A stretch of 30,807 bases of DNA from an uncultured Muribaculaceae bacterium (GTDB taxonomy: Bacteria; Bacteroidota; Bacteroidia; Bacteroidales; Muribaculaceae), in contig CAJTXU010000005.1 of the NCBI GenBank assembly GCA_910584125.1, forward strand, positions 1 through 30,807, given 5' to 3'. A model generated the notes under the pieces. The model was not told where the DNA came from, made no database searches, and saw only the letters and a program-made list of their open reading frames with translations. Positions 22,308 through 30,740 of this stretch are shown piece after piece. Position 1 is the stretch's first letter; every line of letters starts with the position of its first letter. A program made the position numbers and the translations under genes.

Positions 22308-23800
22308 TGACGGAAAGGCCCAGTAAACTCTCAAGAAAACTATCGCGACGCACGCGCGCCATGAGGATAGGCTACCTGCGCTGGCAGAACACGCATCTGC
22401 CGCAAAGCGTGGTGCTGATTCTCATTGCGCTCGTGCTCGGCGTTTTCACGGGCGTATCGGCCGCCGTGCTCAAGCGCCTGGTCAAGATGCTCAACGAGCT
22501 GGTATGGATCGACGTGAAGCTCGCGAGCCCGGAAATCAGGTTTCTGATCTGGCCCTTTGTGGGGATTCTGGCCACGAGCGTCTTCCAGCGTTATGTGGCG
22601 CGCTGCGACGTGTCGCGGGGCACGCGCATCATCCGCCGCGACCTCGACAGCGGGCATTACCGTCTCAGCCCCTACACGATCTTCAACCCGGTGTTGGGAT
22701 GCTCGCTCACCATGGGCCTCGGGGCCACCGGAGGCACCGAGGGACCGACGGCCCTCAGCGGTGCTGCGATAGGCAGCAACGTCGGCCGGTGGTTCGGGCT
22801 CTCCGATGCGTGGCTCAGGCTGCTCGTAGGCATCGGGGCCGCGGCCGGCATCGCCGCGATCTTCAAGTCGCCGATCGGCGGCGTGCTCTTCACGCTCGAG
22901 GTGCTGCAGATGCAGCTGACGTCACTCTCGATCCTGGCCCTTTTCATCGCCTGTCTCTTCGCCGCCTGCACGTCATATCTGCTCAGCGACTTCACGTTCG
23001 ACATCTTCTTCATCCGCGACACGGCCATGGACCCGCACACACTCGGCTGGGTCGCGGTGCTCGGCGTGTTCTGCGGCCTTTACAGCATCTATTACAACTA
23101 TTCGAAAATCCACGCCACCACGCTCTTCTCGTCGATACGCAACCCCTGGATAGGGGCCGTGGCCACCGGTCTATCGCTCTCGCTGGGGGCGTTCCTGTTT
23201 CCGGCCCTCTTCGGCGAGGGATTCGACCTGATCACCGAGCTTGTCAACGGCGAGTCGGTGTCGTTCACCGCCTCAGGACTCTTCGCCGGGCATAATGGGA
23301 GGCTGTGGCTCTACGCGGCCATAGCGTGCATCCTGCTGCTGAAGGGCGTCCTTGTAGCCGCGTCATATTCCAACGGCGGGGTCGCCGGCGACTTTGTGCC
23401 GACGTTCTTCGCCGGCGCGCTCGCCGGCTATCTGTTCGCGCTGCTGTGCAACGACCTGCTCGGCGCGCATCTGCCCCCATGGTATTTCGCCCTCATCGGC
23501 ATGGGCGCGGTTATGGCCGGGACGATTCACGCCCCTCTTATGGCCATTTTCCTCTGCATCGAGACAACCAACACCTTCGGCTTCCTCTTCCCCTATCTGA
23601 TCGCGGTGGCGGCATCATACGCCACAGTCAAGATCATCACCCCGAGGTCATGGTATGCCGAGGCGGGCCACGACGACCTCATGGCCCTGCTGCAGAGGCG
23701 CGACACGCCTTCGCTCAAGGTCAGGATCGAGGAGCCCGCCCCTAAGCGGAAAGAGGCGACGACGCGACCTGCCGTCAAAAACGAAGATAGTAGGAAATAG
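22307..23800 (+). CDS. CLC family chloride channel/transporter
   Basis: The ATG at 22307 overlaps the GH13 stop (TAATG), giving 497 residues; an upstream TTG is ignored. The fold has the many short helices of CLC proteins. The gating glutamate is present (GGTEGPTALSG, Glu145, matching E. coli ClC-ec1 Glu148). In FKSPIGGVLFTLEVL the position of the internal proton glutamate (ClC-ec1 Glu203) is Val199. The GSGIP selectivity sequence is not preserved; the equivalent place reads VSRGTRII near 102-109. A Tyr equivalent to Tyr445 may be the one in PRSWYAEAGH. The C-terminus is a Lys/Glu/Arg-rich tail without CBS domains. Whether it is a channel or an exchanger is open. Confidence 0.9.
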   Translation: MTERPSKLSRKLSRRTRAMRIGYLRWQNTHLPQSVVLILIALVLGVFTGVSAAVLKRLVKMLNELVWIDVKLASPEIRFLIWPFVGILATSVFQRYVARCDVSRGTRIIRRDLDSGHYRLSPYTIFNPVLGCSLTMGLGATGGTEGPTALSGAAIGSNVGRWFGLSDAWLRLLVGIGAAAGIAAIFKSPIGGVLFTLEVLQMQLTSLSILALFIACLFAACTSYLLSDFTFDIFFIRDTAMDPHTLGWVAVLGVFCGLYSIYYNYSKIHATTLFSSIRNPWIGAVATGLSLSLGAFLFPALFGEGFDLITELVNGESVSFTASGLFAGHNGRLWLYAAIACILLLKGVLVAASYSNGGVAGDFVPTFFAGALAGYLFALLCNDLLGAHLPPWYFALIGMGAVMAGTIHAPLMAIFLCIETTNTFGFLFPYLIAVAASYATVKIITPRSWYAEAGHDDLMALLQRRDTPSLKVRIEEPAPKRKEATTRPAVKNEDSRK

Positions 23801-24290
23801 GATCGAACACCACCTTATAGGGCGTGCCACCGCGCCGGGGAGCCTCGCTTCCCTCGTAATAGAAGCTCTTCTGCTTATCCCACGACTGCAGTTCGGCCAT
23901 ACGCGTCTCGCCGGGCGGAATGACGCACACGAGTCTGACGAACCGCTTGTGCAGCTGTCGGCCGTCGGGCATCAGATATTCCACATACATCGTGACGCCG
24001 CTCATGGTGCGGTCGGTGTTGTTGGTGATGAAGAAGGTCTCTACTGAACTGTTTCGCGGTTTGTCGTAACCGCTGAACGCTATCTGGCCAATCTGATAGC
24101 CGTTGTTGCAGTCCAGGCACTGCGAGGCCACCATGAAGCTCCCCTTGGCCATGCGCTCGGTCTCTGTCTGGGCGCGACTCTGCGTGCCGACGTCAAGCCG
24201 ATAGCCTTTCTTCTTAGCCTCGGCCCCCGGCAAGACTGTCAGCACCGCCAGCGCGACGGCAGCCAGAGCCAGTGCTTTCATCTTATTCAT
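23775..24290 (-). CDS. Hypothetical exported protein, 171 aa
   Basis: I do not recognise the family. An N-terminal signal peptide (MNKMKALALAAVALAVL...GAEA) is followed by a Lys-rich start of the mature protein. The mature part is beta-rich by eye, with CLDC near 58-61, FFITNNTDRTMSGVTMYVEYLMPDG (85-109) and IPPGETRMAELQSWDK. The N-N-T-x-x-x-M/I-x-G-V-x-M-x-x-E-Y style resembles small immunoglobulin-like exported proteins in which residue runs describe a beta-sandwich, but no named domain is claimed. It is the last gene of the leftward run and overlaps the CLC gene end by 26 nt in convergent orientation. Confidence 0.75.
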   Translation of the reverse strand: MNKMKALALAAVALAVLTVLPGAEAKKKGYRLDVGTQSRAQTETERMAKGSFMVASQCLDCNNGYQIGQIAFSGYDKPRNSSVETFFITNNTDRTMSGVTMYVEYLMPDGRQLHKRFVRLVCVIPPGETRMAELQSWDKQKSFYYEGSEAPRRGGTPYKVVFDPISYYLRF

Positions 24291-24359
24291 GTCCCTTTCA
24301 ATTTAAATGTTTGCGTCAGCCCTTACGCGGAGCCTCAGCGCGTAGCCTTTTTGTCCTGG

Positions 24360-24379
24360 CTTCCCGCTTCAGCGGGAAG
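24360..24379. other. Short GC-rich stem-loop
   Basis: CTTCCCGC (24360-24367) pairs perfectly with GCGGGAAG (24372-24379) around TTCA. It lies 3 nt after the stop of the leftward 181-aa gene. No T-run follows, so it may protect the message end or weakly terminate. Confidence 0.5.
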
Positions 24380-24381
24380 AG

Positions 24382-24927
24382 CTAAAGATAGTCCGGCTGT
24401 CGCCGTGCTCCCGGCGGGTAGACCCTGACGAGACCCTTGGGCAGCGACTCCAGCGGGTCCTTGAGCGTGATCCGTATCAGCCTCCAGAACGACGGCAGGA
24501 GCCAGCGCGAGCCCAGCGAGAACTTCAGCTTGCGCCCCTTGACGAGCAGCGCGTCCTCCTTGTCGTTTAGCTCGGCCGCGCAGCGTCCCAATTCGCGCAG
24601 CACGCCGCCCGTCTTGGTGCGGTAGACCCCCATCTCGAACTTAGTGCCGACCGGCGTGGCCTCAAGATAACCGATGGTCTCGCCGGGCTGAAGCCGCGTG
24701 TCGGGCGACTCGACCACCACGATGTCATAACGGCCGTCGCCCGCCGCCGAACGCCTCACGAGCACCGTCGTCTGGTCGTCGGGATATCTCCACACCCCCT
24801 CGACGCGGTGAAGCATCGTGCGGTCGCACCAGTCGCGTGCCGCCTGCATGTCGCATATCGTCTCGCCACGGCCCGAGAAGGCCGTCGTGACAAGCGTCAG
24901 AAGGAGGAGCAGGAGTTGAACTTTCAT
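24382..24927 (-). CDS. Hypothetical exported protein, 181 aa
   Basis: The protein has a signal peptide (MKVQLLLLLLTLVTTAFSG). The mature part contains two Cys close together (ICDMQAARDWCD), VEGVWRYPDDQTTVLVRR, YDIVVVESPDTRLQPGETIGYLEAT and a basic C-terminus ending near PPGARRQPDYL. This pattern of a lipocalin-like or small beta-barrel exported protein is not assignable to a family from memory. Its ATG overlaps the TGA of the DUF3078 gene (ATGA), so the two proteins are made from one message and may act together at the envelope. Confidence 0.75.
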   Translation of the reverse strand: MKVQLLLLLLTLVTTAFSGRGETICDMQAARDWCDRTMLHRVEGVWRYPDDQTTVLVRRSAAGDGRYDIVVVESPDTRLQPGETIGYLEATPVGTKFEMGVYRTKTGGVLRELGRCAAELNDKEDALLVKGRKLKFSLGSRWLLPSFWRLIRITLKDPLESLPKGLVRVYPPGARRQPDYL

Positions 24928-26387
24928 TTCGTCGAGAACGTATAGGATATGCCGACGCTGAGTATCTCCTTGAGCATCAGCTTGCGCCAGCGGCGCGAGA
25001 CGGACGAGTCGGCCGACGAGTCATAGCGCAGGTGCGCGTAGATCTGGGTCGAGAAGAGCCGCGAGAACTGGAAGTTGAGCGTGTTCTCCCAGTCGCCCTG
25101 GAAGGTCTTGTAGTCGCTGAAGAGGAAGAGGCGCGTCGTGTAGGTGGTGTTGCCCCACAGCTTGGCCATGAAGTTCACTTCGGCGTTGCTACCGACCTCG
25201 TTGAGCCACTTGCGGCCGGCTCGGATGCCGAACTGCACCGGGTCGACCTTCGGGTCGATGCAGGTCTTCAGGTTGTAGGACGCCGGCGACACGGTGGCCG
25301 AGAATTTCAGAGTCTTGGCCTCGTTCTCTTTCGTGTACGTCATACCGAGACCGAGATTGAGCTCGCCGGGCGAGAGAAACGACGCCGAGCGCGTCTCGGA
25401 GTTGGCCGGATAGCTGTTGAAGAACTGCGTCTTGAACTGCGCGGCAAACGAGTAATACCAGTGTTTGACGGCCTTGTAGCCGAGCTTCAGGTTATATTGG
25501 AAGAGGTCCTGCGAAACGGAGTATTCGTGATACTGGTCGTCGGGCGTGGAGTTGACCGAGAGCTTGTAGCTCACCGTGCTCTGGAATATCAGCTTGGGAT
25601 AATAGACGTTGTTGAGCTGGACGTCCCACAGGAAGTTGGCGAGCACGGCGAGATGGCTCGTTCCGCCCTGATACCAGTTGGACGACACGTAGGCCTGCGA
25701 GAGCTGCAGACCGACGTTGCAGACGTGGAGCCAGTTGATGCGCTCGCCGTCGGGATGCACCTCCAGTGGCCGGTCGGCCTTCACCTCGGGGAGATTCAGC
25801 CGCTTCAGGTATCCACGGAACGAGAAGTCCTCTTCGGGCAGCTTCGGCGCCTTGGGCAGTTTCCAGTAGGCGTAGTCGATGTAATATGGATTCTCCACCA
25901 TGAGGCGGTAGATGAAATCCTCTTCCAGACGATACGTGTCTCGCGAGCGGCGCAGCCAGTCGGGCGTGGCCGAACCGAAGGCAACGGGCAGGTCCTCGCG
26001 TTCGGGTATGCGGATGGCGGGCTCGAGGTCGGGGGCAGGCGTCAGAATGACAGTCGAGTCGGGCGCACCGATGAGAATCGGACCTTCGGCGTCGCTGTCG
26101 GCGATGCCGTCGGCGATGGTGTCGGCTTTCAGGCGCGCCTGCTCGTCCATTACCTCTCGCCATATCCGGGGGTCGGGAAACTGCGTGCCGAACCTGCGCG
26201 GGGGCACATGGCGGTAGCCCCTGAGGATGCGCGGCACGAAAAGCTTGTTGACAGGATTGACCGATATCACTCCGTTCAGGTCAGGGCGCGTGAGCTCGTC
26301 GGCGCCGGCTGGTTGCGTCTGCGCGCCTGCGGCCAATGTCGTCAATATCGTCGGGATCGTCAATATGACGGCTATGCGTGTTCTCAT
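24924..26387 (-). CDS. DUF3078 family outer-membrane protein
   Basis: The 487-residue protein has a signal peptide (cleavage near AAGA-Q, 22). After a proline-rich, disordered-looking stretch (25-200), the C-terminal 280 residues show alternating hydrophobic and polar strands with many Tyr, Phe and Asn. The signature SSNWYQGGTSHLAVLANFLW (256-275, approximate) is typical of DUF3078, a Bacteroidetes family of probable outer-membrane beta-barrels of unknown role. The C-terminus ends in strand-like ILSVGISYTFSTK, suitable for barrel assembly. It lies 11 nt after the S41 protease gene. Confidence 0.8.
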   Translation of the reverse strand: MRTRIAVILTIPTILTTLAAGAQTQPAGADELTRPDLNGVISVNPVNKLFVPRILRGYRHVPPRRFGTQFPDPRIWREVMDEQARLKADTIADGIADSDAEGPILIGAPDSTVILTPAPDLEPAIRIPEREDLPVAFGSATPDWLRRSRDTYRLEEDFIYRLMVENPYYIDYAYWKLPKAPKLPEEDFSFRGYLKRLNLPEVKADRPLEVHPDGERINWLHVCNVGLQLSQAYVSSNWYQGGTSHLAVLANFLWDVQLNNVYYPKLIFQSTVSYKLSVNSTPDDQYHEYSVSQDLFQYNLKLGYKAVKHWYYSFAAQFKTQFFNSYPANSETRSASFLSPGELNLGLGMTYTKENEAKTLKFSATVSPASYNLKTCIDPKVDPVQFGIRAGRKWLNEVGSNAEVNFMAKLWGNTTYTTRLFLFSDYKTFQGDWENTLNFQFSRLFSTQIYAHLRYDSSADSSVSRRWRKLMLKEILSVGISYTFSTK

Positions 26388-26398
26388 GTCTATCCGGG

Positions 26399-27997
26399 TC
26401 AGTCGAGCAACTTGTCGTATTCGTCTGAATTGATCACTCTCAGGGCCTCCTTGAATATCGGGTCATGACGGTTGTAGACCTTGAAATATGTAGCCTGGTC
26501 GTAGAGGTCGCGCCCTATGAGGGCCTTGATGATCATCTTGAACAGCGGCCCGCTCTGGGCGGCCTGCTCGGCGTCATATTCCACTTCCTCCTTGGTGGCG
26601 AGGTCGTACATCTCCTTGAGCATCTCTGGCGTGACCTCGAAGCGGTCGACATACTCGCTGTCGTTGCGGTATTGCTTGAGCAGGGCCTTGCGGTTGCGGT
26701 CCACGTATTTGATGGTGTACTGATTGAGCACGCCCTTGGCCATGACGTTGCGGTAGTATTTGGTGAACTCGGTCGTGTCGAGCGGCACGAAGACGTCGGG
26801 CGAGATTCCTCCCCCGCCGTAGATGGTGCGTCCGGAACGCAGCGTGCTGACTTTGAGCGAATCGATATATTTGATTGAGTCGGCGTGCATGAGTTCGCCG
26901 CTGTTAAAGCGGTCGATGATGTCCTTGCGGTATTCGTCGCCCTCGCCCTTGCGGTATGGCTTCTGAATGTCGCGGCCCGTGGGCGTGTAGTAATGGGCCA
27001 CGGTGAGACGCATCATGGAGCCGTCGGGGAAGGGGAACGGACGCTGCACGAGGCCCTTGCCGAACGTGCGGCGGCCTACGATCACGCCGCGGTCCCAGTC
27101 CTGGATTGCGCCCGAGGTAATCTCGGAGGCTGAGGCGCTGTATTGGTTCACCATCACGACCACGCGGCTGTCGCCCAAGAGGGGCTGGCGGCCCTTGGGG
27201 TGGGCGGTGTAATTGTAGCGCGGGGCATTGCGGCCTTCGGTATAGACGGCCATCTCGCCCGGACTGAGGATTTCGCCGAGCAGTTCGACGGCCGCGTTGA
27301 GGTATCCGCCGCCGTTGTCGACCAGGTCGAGGATCAGTTGCTGCATCCCCTGCTTGCGGAGGTCGCGGACGGCCTTCTCGAACTCGTTGGCGGTCTCGGC
27401 CGCGAAGCGGTTGACGCGGATGTAGCCGGTGCGCGGGTCGGCCATGTAGGCGGCGTCGATGCTGTAGATAGGTATGTCGGCGCGCGTGATGCGGAAGTCG
27501 ACGGTGTCGGTCTGTCCGGCGTTGCGGCGCAGCACGGTGACGTCGACGTCGGTGCCCTTCGGGCCGCGCAGACGCTTCATGATGTCGGAGTTCTTCATCT
27601 TGACTCCGGCGATGGCGGTGTCGTTGACGGCGATGATGCGGTCGCCGGCCAGGATGCCGACGCGCTCGGACGGCCCACCAGATACGGTCTGGATCACGTA
27701 GAGCGTGTCCTTGTTCATGTTGAACGTGATGCCGATACCGCTGAAGTTGCCCTGCAGCGGCTCGTTGAGTTCCTTGGTCTCCTCGGCGGTGCTGTAGGCC
27801 GAATGCGGGTCGAGCTCCTCGAGCATGCTGCGGATGGCGCTCTCCACGAGTTTGTCTTCGTTGACTGTGTCGACATAATAGTCGGCGACGACCACCTCGG
27901 CCATGCGCAGCTTCTGGTCGGGGGTCAGCACACGCGACTGGGCGAAGAGTCCGGTCGCAAGGGCGGCGGCAAGCGCCATATACAACAGTTTTTTCAT
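26399..27997 (-). CDS. S41 family C-terminal processing protease
   Basis: The 532-residue protein has a signal peptide ending at LFA-Q (20), placing it in the periplasm. Order of domains: helical start (23-75) with the family element LDPHSAYST, PDZ domain (about 82-165) with GIGITF and GPSERVGILAGDRIIAVN, and the S41 core (about 175-390). Matching the spacing of E. coli Tsp (Ser430/Asp441/Lys455), the catalytic residues are Ser289 (NQYSASASEI), Asp300 (IQDWDRG) and Lys314 (TFGKGLVQ). The last 130 residues are Lys/Tyr-rich and helical. Such proteases trim C-termini of exported proteins and cell-wall hydrolases. The gene follows coaD by 32 nt. Confidence 0.94.
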   Translation of the reverse strand: MKKLLYMALAAALATGLFAQSRVLTPDQKLRMAEVVVADYYVDTVNEDKLVESAIRSMLEELDPHSAYSTAEETKELNEPLQGNFSGIGITFNMNKDTLYVIQTVSGGPSERVGILAGDRIIAVNDTAIAGVKMKNSDIMKRLRGPKGTDVDVTVLRRNAGQTDTVDFRITRADIPIYSIDAAYMADPRTGYIRVNRFAAETANEFEKAVRDLRKQGMQQLILDLVDNGGGYLNAAVELLGEILSPGEMAVYTEGRNAPRYNYTAHPKGRQPLLGDSRVVVMVNQYSASASEITSGAIQDWDRGVIVGRRTFGKGLVQRPFPFPDGSMMRLTVAHYYTPTGRDIQKPYRKGEGDEYRKDIIDRFNSGELMHADSIKYIDSLKVSTLRSGRTIYGGGGISPDVFVPLDTTEFTKYYRNVMAKGVLNQYTIKYVDRNRKALLKQYRNDSEYVDRFEVTPEMLKEMYDLATKEEVEYDAEQAAQSGPLFKMIIKALIGRDLYDQATYFKVYNRHDPIFKEALRVINSDEYDKLLD

Positions 27998-28029
27998 AAC
28001 AGGGTCTTTCTTCTGATTTCAAATACTTT

Positions 28030-28476
28030 TCAGGGCAGGAATTCCGAGACGTCGCGGCCGTTGGCGGCAAGCTCGCGCACCATGCTCGACGAGACGAATC
28101 CCAATTCGGGCAGCGAGGGCATGAGCAGGGTCTCGATGCCGGAGATGCGCAAGTTGACCTCGGCGAGGTTTCGCTCGTATTCGTAGTCGGACACTCCGCG
28201 CACACCGCGCACCATGAAGTCCGCCCCGCATTCGCGCGCGAAGTCGACGGTCAGTCCGCTGTAGCTCGCCACTTCCACGCGGGGCTCGTCGGCGAATACA
28301 CGCCTGACGCTTTCCATGCGCCCGGCGAGACCGGCGTCGGGTTTCGCGGGATTGCTGCCGAAACCCACCACGACCCGGTCGCAGACGCGCAGCGTGCGGT
28401 CGACTATCGATTTGTGGCCCGTGGTGAACGGGTTGAAGCTGCCGGCGAAGAGCGCCGTCCTATATTTCGGAGTCAT
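28030..28476 (-). CDS. coaD: Pantetheine-phosphate adenylyltransferase
   Basis: The 148-residue cytoplasmic enzyme adds AMP to 4'-phosphopantetheine, the penultimate step of coenzyme A synthesis. The nucleotidyltransferase motif is AGSFNPFTTGH (11-21), with His21 in the TxxH box. RGVRG (89-93) gives the conserved Arg pair, and the C-terminal signature is SSSMVREL (128-135). Its length is slightly below E. coli CoaD (159). The ATG at 28476 lies inside the end of parE (17-nt overlap), so translation is coupled. CoA supply is relevant to the frc/oxc pathway only in a general sense. Confidence 0.96.
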   Translation of the reverse strand: MTPKYRTALFAGSFNPFTTGHKSIVDRTLRVCDRVVVGFGSNPAKPDAGLAGRMESVRRVFADEPRVEVASYSGLTVDFARECGADFMVRGVRGVSDYEYERNLAEVNLRISGIETLLMPSLPELGFVSSSMVRELAANGRDVSEFLP

Positions 28477-30601
28477 CTTCGATCACGAGGTTGTCTATGA
28501 TGAAGTTCTGACGCTCCATCGTGTTCTTGCCCATATAGAATTCAAGCAGCGACTCGGGGGCGTCTTCCTTGCGGAGCTTCACCTGGTCGAGACGCATGTC
28601 GGGACCGATGAACTCGGCGAACTCGGCGTCGTTGATCTCGCCGAGACCTTTGAATCGCGTTATCTCGGCGTTCTTGCCGAATTTCGCTATCGCCCTCTCC
28701 CGCTCCTCGTCGGTATAGCAGTAGTAGGTGTCTTTCTCGCCCTTGTCGTCGCCTTTCTTCCTACCGCGGCCCGAGCGGCGCACGGAGTTGCGGTCGCGCA
28801 CACGGAAGAGGGGCGTCTGCAGGATGTAGACGTGCCCTTTCTTCACCAGGTCGGGGAAGAACATCAGGAAGAACGTTATCACCAGCAGGCGGATATGCAT
28901 GCCGTCGACATCGGCATCGGTGGCGATGATCACCTTGTTGTAGCGCAGGCCCTCTATGCCGTCCTCGATGTTGAGCGCGGCCTGCAGCAGGTTGAACTCG
29001 TCGTTCTTGTAGACCACCTCCTGGGTCATGCCGTAGGAATTGAGCGGCTTGCCCCGCAGCGAGAACACGGCCTGCGTCTCGGCGTTGCGCACCTTGGTGA
29101 TCGTTCCCGACGCGGAGTCTCCCTCGGTGATGAAGATGGCCGACTCCTCGCGCGGATCGGCCTCGATGTCGCCGTCCTTGGTCTTCTTGAGCTTGAGAGC
29201 GTCGTTGTAGTGTATGCGGCAGTCGCGCAGCTTGCGGTTGTGCAGGCTGACCTTCTTGGCCTTCTCGCGGGCTATCTTGGCCACGCCGGCCATGGACTTG
29301 CGCTCCTTCTCGGAGGCTGAAATCTTGGCGAGCATGGCCTCGGCCACGTCTGTGTGCTTGTGCAGGTAGTCGTCGAGCTCCTTCTTGATGAAGTCGCCGA
29401 TGAACTTGTTGACGGTCAGCGTGCTGCCGGGCGCCACCTCCTTGCTGCCGAGTTTTGTCTTGGTCTGCGACTCGAACACCGGTTCCTGGATACGGACGCT
29501 CACCGCGGCCACCATGCCATTGCGTATGTCGGAAAACTCGTATCCCTTGCCCGAAAACTCCTTGATGGTTCGCGTCACGTGCTCGCGGAACGCCGTGAGA
29601 TGCGTGCCTCCCTGCGTGGTGTGCTGACCGTTGACGAACGAGTAATATTCCTCGCCGTTCTGGTCGGTGTGGGTCAGCACCACCTCTATGTCCTCCCCTT
29701 TCAGATGGATGATCGGATAGAGCGGCGTCGAGGTCAGGTTGTCTTTCAGCAGGTCGAGCAGACCGTGGCGCGACAGGTATTTCCTGCCGTTGTAGAATAC
29801 CTGCAGACCTGTGTTGAGATATGTGTAATGCTCCACCATCGTCTCCACGGTCTCGGCGTTGAATCGGAAGTTCTGGAAGAGGGAGCTGTCGGGCAGGAAG
29901 CGCACGAAGGTGCCATTCTGCTCAGTGGTGTCTATTGGTTCGGTCTGCGAGATGAACTCACCCTTCTCAAACTCTACGGTGACTTTCTTGCCGTCGCGCA
30001 CGGACGCCACGGTGCAGCGTTCGGAGAGGGCGTTGACGGCCTTGAGGCCGACGCCGTTGAGGCCGACCGACTTCTTGAAATTCTTGTCGTCGAACTTGCC
30101 GCCGGTGTTGATCTCGGAGGCGACGTTCTTAACCTTGCCAAGAGGGATGCCGCGGCCATAGTCGCGCACGGTGACCTCGCCATCTTCGGAGAGAGTGATG
30201 TCGATGCGCGAGCCCATGCCCATGTTGAACTCGTCGATGGAGTTGTCCACGACCTCCTTGACCAGGATGTAGATGCCGTCGTCGGCGTGCGAGCCGTCGC
30301 CGAGTTTACCGATATACATGCCGGGGCGCCGGCGGATATGCTCGTTCCAGCTCAGCGTCTGGATTGACTCGTCTGTATATGTCCCGGCCGGCGACGAGCC
30401 GACGGAAGCCTGCGCCTCCTGCGAAGCCGAGCCTTCCTGCGAAGCTGAACCCGCGGCCGAAGCTAAGCCCTCGGCCGAGGAGGAGCCAGCGGCCGAGGCT
30501 GAAGCTGAACCTGCGGCCGAGGCTGAACCTGTGGCCGAGGCTGAGATTTCGCTTTCGGCTTGGATATCTATATAATTGTCGTTGAAAAGGTTATCGTCCA
30601 T
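28460..30601 (-). CDS. parE: DNA topoisomerase IV subunit B with low-complexity N-terminal extension
   Basis: The ATG at 30601 (MDDNLFNDNYIDIQ) gives 713 residues; an upstream in-frame ATG at 30760 would add a leader that runs through the promoter. The GHKL ATPase has EHIRRRPGMYIGKLGDGS, EVVDNSIDE, GRGIPLGKV and GLNGVGLKAVN; the transducer has QTKTKLGS; the TOPRIM domain has ITEGDSASGTI and DADVDGMHIRLL; then RFKGLGEI. It decatenates chromosomes together with a ParC encoded elsewhere. GyrB is excluded only by similarity of style to Bacteroidetes ParE. Residues about 15-75 are a Ser/Ala/Gly/Glu/Gln run absent from usual ParE, encoded by an 18-bp DNA repeat. It is the first gene of the leftward run. 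Confidence 0.93.
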   Translation of the reverse strand: MDDNLFNDNYIDIQAESEISASATGSASAAGSASASAAGSSSAEGLASAAGSASQEGSASQEAQASVGSSPAGTYTDESIQTLSWNEHIRRRPGMYIGKLGDGSHADDGIYILVKEVVDNSIDEFNMGMGSRIDITLSEDGEVTVRDYGRGIPLGKVKNVASEINTGGKFDDKNFKKSVGLNGVGLKAVNALSERCTVASVRDGKKVTVEFEKGEFISQTEPIDTTEQNGTFVRFLPDSSLFQNFRFNAETVETMVEHYTYLNTGLQVFYNGRKYLSRHGLLDLLKDNLTSTPLYPIIHLKGEDIEVVLTHTDQNGEEYYSFVNGQHTTQGGTHLTAFREHVTRTIKEFSGKGYEFSDIRNGMVAAVSVRIQEPVFESQTKTKLGSKEVAPGSTLTVNKFIGDFIKKELDDYLHKHTDVAEAMLAKISASEKERKSMAGVAKIAREKAKKVSLHNRKLRDCRIHYNDALKLKKTKDGDIEADPREESAIFITEGDSASGTITKVRNAETQAVFSLRGKPLNSYGMTQEVVYKNDEFNLLQAALNIEDGIEGLRYNKVIIATDADVDGMHIRLLVITFFLMFFPDLVKKGHVYILQTPLFRVRDRNSVRRSGRGRKKGDDKGEKDTYYCYTDEERERAIAKFGKNAEITRFKGLGEINDAEFAEFIGPDMRLDQVKLRKEDAPESLLEFYMGKNTMERQNFIIDNLVIEDDSEI
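30415..30560. repeat. Imperfect 18-bp tandem repeat inside the parE 5' end
   Basis: On the plus strand the unit GCGGCCGAGGCTGAACCT and close variants recur, for example around 30451, 30492, 30512 and 30532. The period is a multiple of three, so copy-number change would keep the parE frame. Confidence 0.65.
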
Positions 30602-30650
30602 GATACAAACAAAGTGGAAGCGCCGACATAGCGCACCCTGCCTTAAAATG

Positions 30651-30658
30651 CAAATATA
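30651..30658 (-). promoter_or_regulatory. Promoter -7 box of the parE run
   Basis: The minus strand reads TATATTTG (TAnnTTTG), 49 nt upstream of the parE ATG. A TTTG further upstream is too close for the normal spacer, so the -33 element is weak. Confidence 0.5.
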
Positions 30659-30721
30659 CAAAAAAAATCGCAAAGAGCCGCCCGCCTGCCGCGATAATTC
30701 ACAAATTTTAGCACGCCCCGA

Positions 30722-30740
30722 GGCGAGCCGCAGGCTCGCC
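30722..30740. other. GC-rich hairpin upstream of parE
   Basis: GGCGAGCC (30722-30729) pairs with GGCTCGCC (30733-30740) across GCA. There is no T-run beside it. It may be the terminator remnant of a gene beyond the window. The remaining bases to 30807 show no gene. Confidence 0.45.

Noticed and set aside
25032..26468. 478-aa plus-strand frame opposite the DUF3078 gene, and similar long antisense frames at 4834-5754, 10918-12219, 20988-22334 and 28316-29320
   Set aside because: All lie opposite genes with recognisable families, are rich in Arg, His, Val and Gly and show no domain; they are codon-bias shadows.
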